Shown in pieces: positions 19,137 through 26,170 of a stretch of DNA of 45,060 nucleotides. Where the stretch lies: assembly GCA_003599425.1 (NCBI GenBank), contig QZKC01000090.1:1-45060 (forward strand), in the 5' to 3' direction. Position 1 is the stretch's first letter, and every line of letters begins with the position of its first letter. The translations under genes were made by a program, and so were the position numbers. The stretch comes from Nitrospiraceae bacterium. GTDB taxonomy: Bacteria > Nitrospirota > Thermodesulfovibrionia > UBA6902. Below the pieces are notes generated by a model. That model worked only from the letters and a program-made list of their open reading frames with translations, made no database searches and was not told the origin of the DNA.

Positions 19137-19750
19137 ATCGTTCTTATGACTCCCACAACCTTGCCGAGCACTTTGACCTCATTGGCAGGGTAGGTTGAGG
19201 GTTGCATGTTTTTATTCTCAGGCTTCAGCATGACCTTATCCTTTCTGAGAAAGAACCTTTTTACAGTCGCCTCATCTCCTATCAGGACAACGCTTATCTC
19301 ACCGGTTCCAACGGTCTGCTGATGTTTCACGATCACAATGTCCCCCTCAAATATTCCTGCATCCACCATGCTGTCGCCTGTAACTCTCAGTGCAAAGCCG
19401 TCTTCGACCCTGAACAGGTTCCTGTCGATCCTGATGTAGTCTTCGATCTCCTCTGCGGCAAAGATGGGAGCGCCTGCCCTTACCCTGCCGAGAAGGGGCA
19501 ACTTTGTGTCTTCCGCAGGTTTCAGCCCTGCTATTTCAATTGCCCTCTGTTTGAAAGGAGTTTTTCTGATAAGCCCTTTTTTTGCCAAAGCATTTATGTG
19601 AAGTTGTGCGGAAAGGGGGCTTGCAAATCCGAAGTGGCCGGCGATCTCCCTCACTGTAGGCGGGAACCCTTTTTTCATAATATGCTTTCTGATGAATTCA
19701 AGGACTGCCTGCTGTCTTTCTGTTGGTTTACTGGATCTTACCGGTGTCAT
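19133..19750 (-). CDS. lexA: SOS repressor LexA
   Basis: Represses DNA-damage genes and cleaves itself when RecA is activated. From ATG 19750 the product has 205 residues; a TTG at 19756 would add two. The N-terminal winged helix contains FPPTVREIAGHFGFASP. The cleavage site is Ala-Gly in VRAGAP, the catalytic Ser lies in TGDSMV and the Lys in EATVKRF (129 and 166 when counted from the TTG). It heads the cassette lexA, 81-aa protein, 54-aa protein, dinB, and is autoregulated through the palindrome at 19755-19780. No Shine-Dalgarno is present before either start. Confidence 0.96.
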   Translation of the reverse strand: MTPVRSSKPTERQQAVLEFIRKHIMKKGFPPTVREIAGHFGFASPLSAQLHINALAKKGLIRKTPFKQRAIEIAGLKPAEDTKLPLLGRVRAGAPIFAAEEIEDYIRIDRNLFRVEDGFALRVTGDSMVDAGIFEGDIVIVKHQQTVGTGEISVVLIGDEATVKRFFLRKDKVMLKPENKNMQPSTYPANEVKVLGKVVGVIRTI

Positions 19751-19754
19751 GATC

Positions 19755-19785
19755 AAATACTATACAAATGTATAGTATTTGTCAA
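19755..19785 (-). promoter_or_regulatory. lexA promoter with perfect palindromic SOS box
   Basis: AAATACTATACA and its exact complement TGTATAGTATTT (19755-19780) flank a 2-bp centre. Read on the minus strand, TTGACA at 19780-19785 and a TAGTAT/TATAGT -10 lie at the two edges, so the operator fills the spacer. With TAGTAT the transcript would start at, or within a few bases of, the ATG, which gives a leaderless or nearly leaderless mRNA. The operator role is inferred from position and symmetry. Confidence 0.85.
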
Positions 19786-19798
19786 GGGGTCTGATATG

Positions 19799-19838
19799 GA
19801 AGGCACAGAGGCACAAAGTAGCAGAGGCACAAAGGAGG
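19799..19838. repeat. Heptad tandem repeat (AGGCACA type)
   Basis: GGCACAG, AGGCACA, AAGTAGC, AGAGGCA and CAAAGGA follow at a 7-bp period just upstream of lexA's promoter. A single degenerate arm of the same type precedes the related element at 20622. Confidence 0.55.
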
Positions 19839-19840
19839 AG

Positions 19841-19984
19841 TTGTTGAAGAATTTCTGAGTTTCGCGATAAGATATCAGCCATCAGCAGTCAGATCATAAA
19901 TATTATTTTTCCGTTCTTTCTGATAGCTGAAAGCTGATCACAGACCGCTATGTTATTCTGTCGATTATAGAAATTTTGGAACAG
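19841..19984. repeat. Degenerate inverted-repeat element, copy A
   Basis: The left end TTGTTGAAGAATTTCT and the right end AGAAATTTTGGAACAG are imperfect inverted repeats. The inner right part TGTCGATTATAGAAATTTTG differs by one base from TGTCGATTAGAGAAATTTTG in copy B at 20733-20752. A heptad palindrome (TATCAGC, CATCAGC, AGTCAGA / CTGATAG, CTGAAAG, CTGATCA) occupies the middle, 19875-19940. The gap 19786-20038 contains only these repeats. Confidence 0.55.
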
Positions 19985-20038
19985 GCTCTCATCTCGTAAA
20001 GAAATGTTAGCTGACTTTTAAGATTTTTGTTGTTTACC

Positions 20039-20569
20039 TTAATAATCCAGATCCATTTTAATATTCCCGTTTGAACCTATGCTGATCAGTTTGGTGTAGT
20101 GGATGGAATAGAGGTGCATAACTTGCTCCGGGTTGCCGCGCATCGTGACGACATCCGCAATATAAATAGTGTGGTCTCCCGTTTCAACCCGGTCGACTAC
20201 CTTGCATTCAAAGGCAACAGTGACACCTTCTATAGAAGGTGGCTTTACCATCTTCGAAGGGATGGCCTTGAACTCCGTATCTTTGAATTTGTCTATTTTC
20301 CGTCCGCTTTTGGTTCCGCAGATCCATGCGTCTTTTTCCTGGCCTTCTGAGGGGAAACAGAGCACAAATTCCTTATGGTGTTCAAGGCATTCATGGGAGT
20401 ATCTCTGGTTGCCTACCGAGATGGCTATCATGAGCGGCGACCATGATGTGAACATCCACCACGAGAGCCCCATGATGTTCGGACGGTCTCTTTTGTCCAG
20501 CGTAACAGCAAGCACATAAGGGAATGGTGAGGCAAGTTCAAAGACTTCCTGTCTGTCAAGTTCTTTCAT
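20039..20569 (-). CDS. Flavin reductase-like FMN-binding protein
   Basis: A 176-residue protein of the split-barrel flavin-reductase family. The N-terminal part (FPYVLAVTLDKRDRPNIMGLSWW) and the following SPLMIAISVGNQRYSHECLE match the FMN-binding fold. Members reduce flavin for a partner or act as small flavoproteins in anaerobes; no partner is encoded nearby. The ATG at 20569 is preceded by AAGGAGGATAACT, a strong ribosome-binding site. The gene is isolated between two related repeat elements, which suggests an acquired or mobilised segment. Confidence 0.85.
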   Translation of the reverse strand: MKELDRQEVFELASPFPYVLAVTLDKRDRPNIMGLSWWMFTSWSPLMIAISVGNQRYSHECLEHHKEFVLCFPSEGQEKDAWICGTKSGRKIDKFKDTEFKAIPSKMVKPPSIEGVTVAFECKVVDRVETGDHTIYIADVVTMRGNPEQVMHLYSIHYTKLISIGSNGNIKMDLDY

Positions 20570-20621
20570 AGTTATCCTCCTTCATTTGTTGCAAATAGGC
20601 CACGAAGACACAAAGGGAAGG

Positions 20622-20758
20622 CTGCTGAGGAATTTCTATACGACACATTTTCCAAGAGAGCCTTCATCTGCAAAAGATTTTTTTTTGTAAAAAATACAAA
20701 AGTGCCCTGAAGCAAAAATGTAAAATGTTTTTTGTCGATTAGAGAAATTTTGCAGCAG
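20622..20758. repeat. Degenerate inverted-repeat element, copy B
   Basis: CTGCTGAGGAATTTCTATACGAC at the left (20622-20644) and the complement-like GTCGATTAGAGAAATTTTGCAGCAG at the right (20734-20758) form imperfect terminal inverted repeats. The element is 137 bp and has no coding capacity. Copy A lies on the other side of the flavin reductase gene. The rest of the 260-bp gap is AT-rich without further signal. Confidence 0.6.
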
Positions 20759-20829
20759 TCTGCCCTTTGCGCATGGGAAAATGTTAAATGGAAATTAAAA
20801 TGTTTGGAAATTAATAACATAGTATCATC

Positions 20830-21486
20830 TCAGGCAAGAATAACGGATATTATCCCCACGACAAAAATACCATCAAAAACTCCGGCTCCTCCTATGCTCA
20901 GAAACGAGAGGCCAAAACGTTTAATCTGATTTAATCTTAACAGGTCGGCGCCTATGAGCGTTCCCAGCACTCCTGATATATAAGCAACAGCAGGAGCATC
21001 TGCCCTGCCTGCAAATACCAACGCTGCAATTGCTGCAATAATTGGAGGTATGAATGCAGGGATAACTATCCCTATACCCTTCACGGGTTTGCTCAGATAA
21101 AATGAGAACATTGTGGTAATCGCTGTTGCCAGCATGGCAGATGAAAGGTTTACCCTCGGCAGGAGATAAAGACAAAGCAGGCCGGGCAGTATCGCTCCAC
21201 CCACATTTATGGCTATGATGCGCTCTTTGATCTCCGGAATTTTTATCCCGAAAAACCTGTTGAGAAGGACCGCAGACTGATCGGGCTCTTCATAATAGTC
21301 GAGTTCCTTCCGGTAGACAGGGATGTTCATTGAACTTCCGATGAGACAGAGCATGAAGAACAGGAGGCCGGCCAGAGGGCTAAGCCCCAGTTTTGAAAAT
21401 GCAACGGCAGGCAGCATAAATATGAGAAAGGGGATGAGGAGCAGAAAGATCAGGAATATGGCTATCGATATGGGCAGAAAATACAC
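20830..21486 (-). CDS. DUF1614-type integral membrane protein
   Basis: A 218-residue hydrophobic protein with about six to seven membrane segments. The pattern GSSMNIPVYRKE (about 50-61), the VGGAILPGLLCLYLL helix and the C-terminal GGAGVFDGIFVVGIISVILA match my memory of the DUF1614 family of bacteria and archaea, whose role is unknown. It lies 45 bp downstream of the sugar kinase gene on the same strand and is probably co-transcribed with it. Confidence 0.75.
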   Translation of the reverse strand: MYFLPISIAIFLIFLLLIPFLIFMLPAVAFSKLGLSPLAGLLFFMLCLIGSSMNIPVYRKELDYYEEPDQSAVLLNRFFGIKIPEIKERIIAINVGGAILPGLLCLYLLPRVNLSSAMLATAITTMFSFYLSKPVKGIGIVIPAFIPPIIAAIAALVFAGRADAPAVAYISGVLGTLIGADLLRLNQIKRFGLSFLSIGGAGVFDGIFVVGIISVILA

Positions 21487-21531
21487 GGACTGTCTCCTTT
21501 CAGTTTTTTATAGCGTTTTCGAATATAAAGG

Positions 21532-22440
21532 TCAAGCCCTGTTCTTCAGCAAAAAGGCATTTACTTCATTCAGGGAAGGGATGCCGTTCCTCCCGCCCGG
21601 CTTCCGGCATTTTAACGCTGCAAGGGCGGATGCAAAACGCACAACGTCCCTGATATTCCATTTCTGAAGAAGCCCATACACATATCCTCCATGAAACACA
21701 TCACCTGCGCCTGTTGTGTCAACAACATCCACATTGAATGATGGGGTATAAAAGATATCATCACAGCAAACGGTTATGCTTCCCCTGTCTCCGAGAGTGA
21801 TCGTGGCGGACTTTGCACCAAAGGACTTCATATATATGATAGCTTTCGCAGGATCAAACGGTTCAGTCCCCTGCATTAATTCTCTTGCGAACTCTTCAGA
21901 ACAGACCACATAGTCGCACAGGTGCGCAAGTTCGATCATGCCCTCTCGCACCCTTCCGGCGTCAAGCATCACAGGAATGCCTTTGTCCCTCGCTTTCTGA
22001 GCGGCATAAAAAGATACTTCTGACATGAGCCCGTCAAGCAGGAGAAAATCCGCGTCCCCCGGAAAGTCGTTGGGGAGTTCATGCGGCTTTAATGGCTCTG
22101 CCGAAGGACGCTTCCAGAAGATCGTCCGCCTTCCGCTGCCTTTTTCAACAGCTATGAACGCGGCTTGGGAGCATGAGCCCTGCCTCGTCAGGAGTCCCTG
22201 TACATTAACATGCTCCTGTTTTAGAGATTCTGAGATTTTCTGTCCGGCTTCATCGTCACCGATGATACCGTGAAATCTGCACTTCATCCCAAGTCTCGCA
22301 AGGCTGACGAGCGCCGTTGCCACCGGGCCGCCGCCGGAGATGGTCCATTTAAGGACCTCTTTTTTGGTATCAGCAGCAGGAAAAGAATCGATCACAAAAA
22401 GATGATCAAGCGCGCATTGACCAAGTCCTGCAACATTCAT
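21532..22440 (-). CDS. PfkB-family carbohydrate kinase
   Basis: A ribokinase-like sugar or nucleoside kinase of about 302 residues. The N-terminus MNVAGLGQCALDHL, the substrate segment SGGGPVATALVSLARLG and the ATP/anion-hole motif DTTGAGDVFHGGY with the catalytic Asp are all present. The frame extends upstream to 22530, but that extra part is translated from the heptad repeat at 22500-22560, so I take ATG 22440 (or 22452) as the start. Sugar specificity is not predictable. Confidence 0.88.
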   Translation of the reverse strand: MNVAGLGQCALDHLFVIDSFPAADTKKEVLKWTISGGGPVATALVSLARLGMKCRFHGIIGDDEAGQKISESLKQEHVNVQGLLTRQGSCSQAAFIAVEKGSGRRTIFWKRPSAEPLKPHELPNDFPGDADFLLLDGLMSEVSFYAAQKARDKGIPVMLDAGRVREGMIELAHLCDYVVCSEEFARELMQGTEPFDPAKAIIYMKSFGAKSATITLGDRGSITVCCDDIFYTPSFNVDVVDTTGAGDVFHGGYVYGLLQKWNIRDVVRFASALAALKCRKPGGRNGIPSLNEVNAFLLKNRA

Positions 22441-22499
22441 GCGTATAATCATAAGAATGTTTACCGGTGAATGCAAGCATATATCCCAGAAACAAAACT

Positions 22500-22560
22500 G
22501 TAACGAGTAACGCGTAACGGGAAAAGACAAAAACTAAAGTGACCCGTCACTCGTCGCTTA
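22500..22560. repeat. Heptad palindrome upstream of the PfkB gene
   Basis: GTAACGA, GTAACGC and GTAACGG units on the left face AGTGACC, CGTCACT and CGTCGCT on the right. The GTAACGA unit is the one found inside hemH at 5366. A repeated gene-start fragment (22563-22590) abuts the right arm. Confidence 0.65.
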
Positions 22561-22562
22561 TT

Positions 22563-22590
22563 ACGATATATTCATTCACCATACTTGCTC
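22563..22590 (-). repeat. 28-bp gene-start-like fragment, copy 1
   Basis: On the minus strand the fragment reads GAGCAAGTATGGTGAATGAA and eight further bases, that is a weak ribosome-binding site, ATG and the codons for MVNEYIV. The frame soon ends in the heptad repeat. It matches copy 2 at 27167-27194 at 25 of 28 positions. Confidence 0.5.
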
Positions 22591-22621
22591 TCAGATTGTG
22601 GATAATGTGAATTAGGAATTG

Positions 22622-22630
22622 TGCTATAAT
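22622..22630 (+). promoter_or_regulatory. Extended -10 promoter of the GspE/PilT-like gene
   Basis: TGCTATAAT, a TGn-extended consensus -10, lies 27 bp before the ATG at 22658. It predicts a short 5' leader of about 20 bases. Confidence 0.5.
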
Positions 22631-22657
22631 TATGGCAAATCCTATATCCATCTCATC

Positions 22658-24223
22658 ATGCAAGAACTTACAGGAAAACATACATCCCGTATCGGAGAGA
22701 TGCTCCTGAACTATGGGTTGATCAGTCAGGAACAACTTGCCCAGGCGCTTGACCGTCAGATCCGTACGGGGCAGCGTCTTGGATCAGTTCTTGAGGAAAT
22801 GGGATATGTGGATGATGATACGCTTCCGGGCATTCTTGGCAGGCAGCAGGGCCTCCCGCATGTGAACCTGTTTGAAGTAAAAGTGCCTCCTGAGGTCCTT
22901 AATGTCCTTTCTCTTGATCAGGTCAAGTCACTCAGGGTGTTGCCTTTCAGAAAATATGATAACGTCCTTTCTCTCGCCATGATAGACCCGCGCGACGCAC
23001 ATGCGATCCATACTGTTGAGGCTTCAGCAGGCGGCACGGTCAGTCCTCATATTGTCTCTCATTATCAGATGGACAGGGCGATCAGGTCATTTGAAGAGGA
23101 GGGGTACGGGATCATTCCTTTTGACGGAGAAAAGCTCAGGGAGGAAAAACCTGCGCTTTCCGGAATCCCCGGCATATACGCATTTCTGAAACTGGTCCCG
23201 GATATAGGAGCGACCGCGCTTTATCTTTCTGCAGGTGCATCACCTGCAATGGATATTGATCAGGAACTTAAAAGGTTTTCCATGCCGAAAGTAACTGCGG
23301 CACAGATGAAGGACTTTGTCTATGAGATCCTCAATAAGGACCAGATGGAGGAGTTTGAAAGGGTGAAAGAGTTGAGCATGGTCCTTTCTGTCACCGACAC
23401 AGGGCGTTTCAGGATAGATCTTTATAAACAGAGGAACTCATTCTCTCTTTCTGCACGCCTGATACGTGAGAACATCCCGGCTTTCAGCGAGCTAAGGCTT
23501 CCCGACTGGATGGCCAGTTATAGTATGAAACCGTATGGGCTGATAGTGATCGCGGGGCTTCCAGGGAGCGGAAAGTCAGCTACCGCAGCAGCGCTTGTTG
23601 ATGTGATAAATACAAACAGGAAGTGTAATATCGTTACCCTCGAAGACCCGGTCCGGTACCTGCACAGGCATAAACGGAGCAACGTGAATCAGAGGGAAAT
23701 AGGGATCGACACTGAGTCATTTGCCTCCGGACTCAGGCATTGTGTGATGCAGGGGGCTGATGTCATCATGCTCAGCGAATTGAGAGATGCGGAGAGCATG
23801 TCTATAGCCCTGAATGCTGTTGAAGCAGGGTGTCTCGTCATAAGCTGTATGACGACCTTGAATACAGTCGCTGCTCTTGACAGGATCATAAACGTATTTA
23901 CGGTAAACCAGCAGCCCCAGATACGGCTGCAGCTTGCGGACAATCTGCTACTTGCATTTGCGCAAAAACTGATACCCGGGAAAGAGGGCAGGGAGCTTGC
24001 ATATGAAAAACTTGCCGGCTCCGGCAGGGTCAGGGGTCTGATCAGGGAAGGAAAGACAGCCAACATAAGGTCACTCATGCAGGTAGCCGCAGAAGACATG
24101 CTGTCTGTTGACCGGAGTATCGCGAGGCTGTGTCTTGACGGGAAGATCACTTTTGAGGACGGATTACGGTACGCGGACAGTCAGTCTTATTATCAGGATC
24201 TCATAAGGACAGGAAGCGCTTAA
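22658..24223 (+). CDS. Divergent GspE/PilT-like secretion or pilus ATPase
   Basis: The product (521 residues from ATG 22658) has an N-terminal GspE/MshE-type domain (RIGEMLLNYGLISQEQLAQAL, then GILGRQQGLPHVNL) and a C-terminal AAA+ domain. Walker A is GLPGSGKS (300-307), the Asp box VTLEDPVRY is kept and the Walker B region is ADVIMLSELRD. At the His box, where PilT-like proteins have GHLVFATLHT, this protein reads GCLVISCMTT, so both conserved histidines are missing. No zinc-binding CxxC pair is seen. It may be a regulatory paralogue of a pilus motor. No pilus genes are adjacent. Confidence 0.8.
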   Translation: MQELTGKHTSRIGEMLLNYGLISQEQLAQALDRQIRTGQRLGSVLEEMGYVDDDTLPGILGRQQGLPHVNLFEVKVPPEVLNVLSLDQVKSLRVLPFRKYDNVLSLAMIDPRDAHAIHTVEASAGGTVSPHIVSHYQMDRAIRSFEEEGYGIIPFDGEKLREEKPALSGIPGIYAFLKLVPDIGATALYLSAGASPAMDIDQELKRFSMPKVTAAQMKDFVYEILNKDQMEEFERVKELSMVLSVTDTGRFRIDLYKQRNSFSLSARLIRENIPAFSELRLPDWMASYSMKPYGLIVIAGLPGSGKSATAAALVDVINTNRKCNIVTLEDPVRYLHRHKRSNVNQREIGIDTESFASGLRHCVMQGADVIMLSELRDAESMSIALNAVEAGCLVISCMTTLNTVAALDRIINVFTVNQQPQIRLQLADNLLLAFAQKLIPGKEGRELAYEKLAGSGRVRGLIREGKTANIRSLMQVAAEDMLSVDRSIARLCLDGKITFEDGLRYADSQSYYQDLIRTGSA

Positions 24224-24230
24224 AACAGAA

Positions 24231-24303
24231 AGCCACCGAGGGGAGTCGAACCCCTAACCTACGCATTACGAATGCATTGCTCCGCCAGTTGAGCTACGGT
24301 GGC
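24231..24303 (-). tRNA. tRNA-Thr (anticodon CGT)
   Basis: All four arms fold: acceptor GCCACCG / CGGTGGC, D stem GCTC / GAGC, anticodon stem ATGCA / TGCGT with loop TTCGTAA, and T arm AGGGG-TTCGACT-CCCCT. The anticodon CGT reads ACG. The discriminator is T and CCA is not encoded. It lies just after the ATPase gene on the opposite strand. Confidence 0.95.
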
Positions 24304-24322
24304 ACAATCCAATAGACAATTG

Positions 24323-24880
24323 TTATCCACCGCCGCCTTCTGCTATTCTTTCTTCTTCTTCCTGCCGTGTCTTGCAGTCAATGCACAGGGTTGTTACAGG
24401 TCTTGCCTGGAGGCGTTTTATGCCTATTTCATTTCCGCATTCCTGACAGTTGCCGTATTCGTCCCTGTCAATGCGTTCGATGGTCTCTTCGATCTTTTTC
24501 AGGAGCATGCGCTCGCGGTCCCTAAGACGAAGCATAAAGTTTCTGTCAGTCTCAGCCGTTGCCTGGTCTCCCATATCAGGGAAATTCAGTTCAGAAGGGA
24601 GCGTACTGAGAGTTTCCTCCGCTTCCTTCAGAAGGGTTTCTTTTTGTGCCAGAAGGCTCTGTTTGATTTCAAGTATTGATGTTTCGCGTGGTGATACGGT
24701 TTCAGCTTTCTTCATAGATGCGGTCTTTCCCTTCACTGGCGCTGCTGCGCTTTTTGATTTCTTCTTTTTCCGGACGTCCTTGGCGACTTTGGACTTTGAT
24801 GCCGTAACTGCTTTGGATTTTTTGACGGGGATGGATTTCTTGGTTGTTTTTTTCTTTACTGCTGTCGTCTTCTTTGGCAT
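24323..24880 (-). CDS. DksA/TraR-type zinc-finger protein with a Lys-rich N-terminal tail
   Basis: The 185-residue protein has two parts. Residues 1-60 are almost pure Lys, Ala, Thr and Val (repeats like KKTTAVKKKTTKKS), resembling a histone H1 tail. Residues about 70-185 form the DksA/TraR fold: a coiled coil with SETDRNFMLRLRDRERMLLKKIEE-like helices, then the zinc site CQECG ... CIDCK. DksA proteins act in the RNA polymerase secondary channel, often with ppGpp; a relA homologue is in this window. The basic tail may add DNA binding, which is inference. Confidence 0.85.
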   Translation of the reverse strand: MPKKTTAVKKKTTKKSIPVKKSKAVTASKSKVAKDVRKKKKSKSAAAPVKGKTASMKKAETVSPRETSILEIKQSLLAQKETLLKEAEETLSTLPSELNFPDMGDQATAETDRNFMLRLRDRERMLLKKIEETIERIDRDEYGNCQECGNEIGIKRLQARPVTTLCIDCKTRQEEEERIAEGGGG

Positions 24881-25010
24881 ATACGTAACCTCGTCAGAAT
24901 TATTTTCAATTTTAAATAAAAAGTAACTTAACAGATTTATGTTCTTGAAGTCAAATCATCTTTCCAGGGATAACGTAATGCCTTGACAAATCGCCGTCCT
25001 ATCCATTAAT

Positions 25011-25072
25011 TTAACCGTTAAATCGTACCGTTAAATCTGCTTTTCGGCATACGAACATCAATCCTTTAACGG
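25011..25072. promoter_or_regulatory. Cluster of CCGTTAAA boxes upstream of the ABC ATPase
   Basis: CCGTTAAATC occurs at 25015-25024 and again at 25028-25037, 13 bp apart. The complementary TTTAACGG is at 25065-25072. The first box is also part of a near-palindrome ATTTAACCGTTAAAT at 25010-25024. A TTGACA at 24983-24988 could be a -35. Three copies of one box before an operon suggest a regulator binding site; the regulator is unknown. Confidence 0.4.
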
Positions 25073-25114
25073 CGCTCAATAAATAGAATGAATTTCTGTA
25101 TATCACTGTGACCA

Positions 25115-26077
25115 ATGCATGATCCTCTCCTCTCTGTCAAAGACCTGAATATTTCGTTTGATCAAGATAAAAGACCACTGAAGATAATTGATGGCGTTTC
25201 GTTCCAGATCGGCCGTGAAGACTTTTCAGTTGTCGTTGGAGAAAGCGGAAGCGGCAAGACGCTTACCGCGCTTTCGATTATGAGGCTCCTGCCCCCGTAT
25301 GCCGGCTGTTCAGGGAAAGTATTATTTAATGGGGAAGACATTCTGTCAAAGAAGCCCGAAGAACTGCGGCAGATACGAGGCAGAGACATATCTATGGTAT
25401 TTCAGGAGCCCATGACGTCCCTCAACCCCGTCTTCACCATTGGTTACCAGATCGCAGAGGTATTCCTTGCCCATGAGAAGCTCAGCAAAAAAGAAGCGAC
25501 CGAACGGTCGATCGAACTCCTGAGAAGCGTCAGGATACCGTCACCTGAACTGCGGATCAGGGAGTATCCGCATCAACTGAGCGGGGGCATGAGGCAGCGT
25601 GTAATGATAGCCATGGCCATAGCATGCAAACCTTCGCTGGTCATTGCCGATGAACCTACAACAGCCCTGGATGTCACCATACAGGCGCAGATACTTGAAT
25701 TGATAGGAAGCCTCAGGGAGAAAGAAAAAATGTCTCTTCTCCTTATCACGCATGACCTCGGTATTGTTGCTGAATGGGCGGACAGCGTGGAAGTGATGTA
25801 TACAGGCAGGATTGTGGAAAAGGCCCGTGCTGGCGATATATTCCTCAACCCCCGGCACCCGTATACGATCGGACTGCTTGAATCCCTGCCAAAGAGAAAA
25901 GGGCAGAAATTGATCCCTATCCCCGGCCAGGTCCCGAAGTTCGATGAGCTTCCTGCCGGGTGCAAATTCACTACAAGATGCCGTTATGTCATAAATGAAT
26001 GCCATCTGCGCGAACCGGATCTCATCCAGGTCGGTGAAGCGCATTTCAGCAGGTGCATCAGGGCGATGGAGATATGA
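25115..26077 (+). CDS. Peptide/nickel-type ABC transporter ATP-binding protein (OppD/DppD type)
   Basis: A 320-residue cytoplasmic ATPase. Walker A is GESGSGKT, the signature LSGGMRQRV and Walker B LVIADEPTTALDV, followed by the H-loop LLITHDLG. The C-terminal oligopeptide-transport extension (LLESLPKRKGQKLIPIPGQVP ... GCKFTTRC) with paired cysteines is typical of OppD/DppD. It is followed by the F-type partner. No permease or binding protein is in the window, so the rest of the transporter must be elsewhere. Confidence 0.93.
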   Translation: MHDPLLSVKDLNISFDQDKRPLKIIDGVSFQIGREDFSVVVGESGSGKTLTALSIMRLLPPYAGCSGKVLFNGEDILSKKPEELRQIRGRDISMVFQEPMTSLNPVFTIGYQIAEVFLAHEKLSKKEATERSIELLRSVRIPSPELRIREYPHQLSGGMRQRVMIAMAIACKPSLVIADEPTTALDVTIQAQILELIGSLREKEKMSLLLITHDLGIVAEWADSVEVMYTGRIVEKARAGDIFLNPRHPYTIGLLESLPKRKGQKLIPIPGQVPKFDELPAGCKFTTRCRYVINECHLREPDLIQVGEAHFSRCIRAMEI

Positions 26078-26083
26078 AGAAGG

Positions 26084-26163
26084 ACAGGGGTAAGGGGCAT
26101 GGAGCAAGAGTGAGGACGGCAAATGGCTCTCTCTCTTGGCCCATGCCCCCTGCTTCTTGACAC
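26084..26163. repeat. Heptad palindrome between the two ABC ATPase genes
   Basis: AGGACAG, GGGTAAG, GGGCATG and GAGCAAG on the left and CTTGGCC, CATGCCC and CCTGCTT on the right keep a 7-bp period. GGGGCATG / CATGCCCC pairs in the stem. It accounts for nearly the whole 93-bp gap before the ATG of the second ATPase at 26171. Confidence 0.65.
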
Positions 26164-26170
26164 CAAGAAT

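Noticed and set aside
22441-22530. N-terminal extension of the PfkB kinase
   Set aside because: The extra 30 residues come from the repeat at 22500-22560 and precede the normal start of the fold.
26123-26170. N-terminal extension of the OppF-type ATPase
   Set aside because: The added residues are translated from the heptad repeat; the ATG at 26171 matches the family start.
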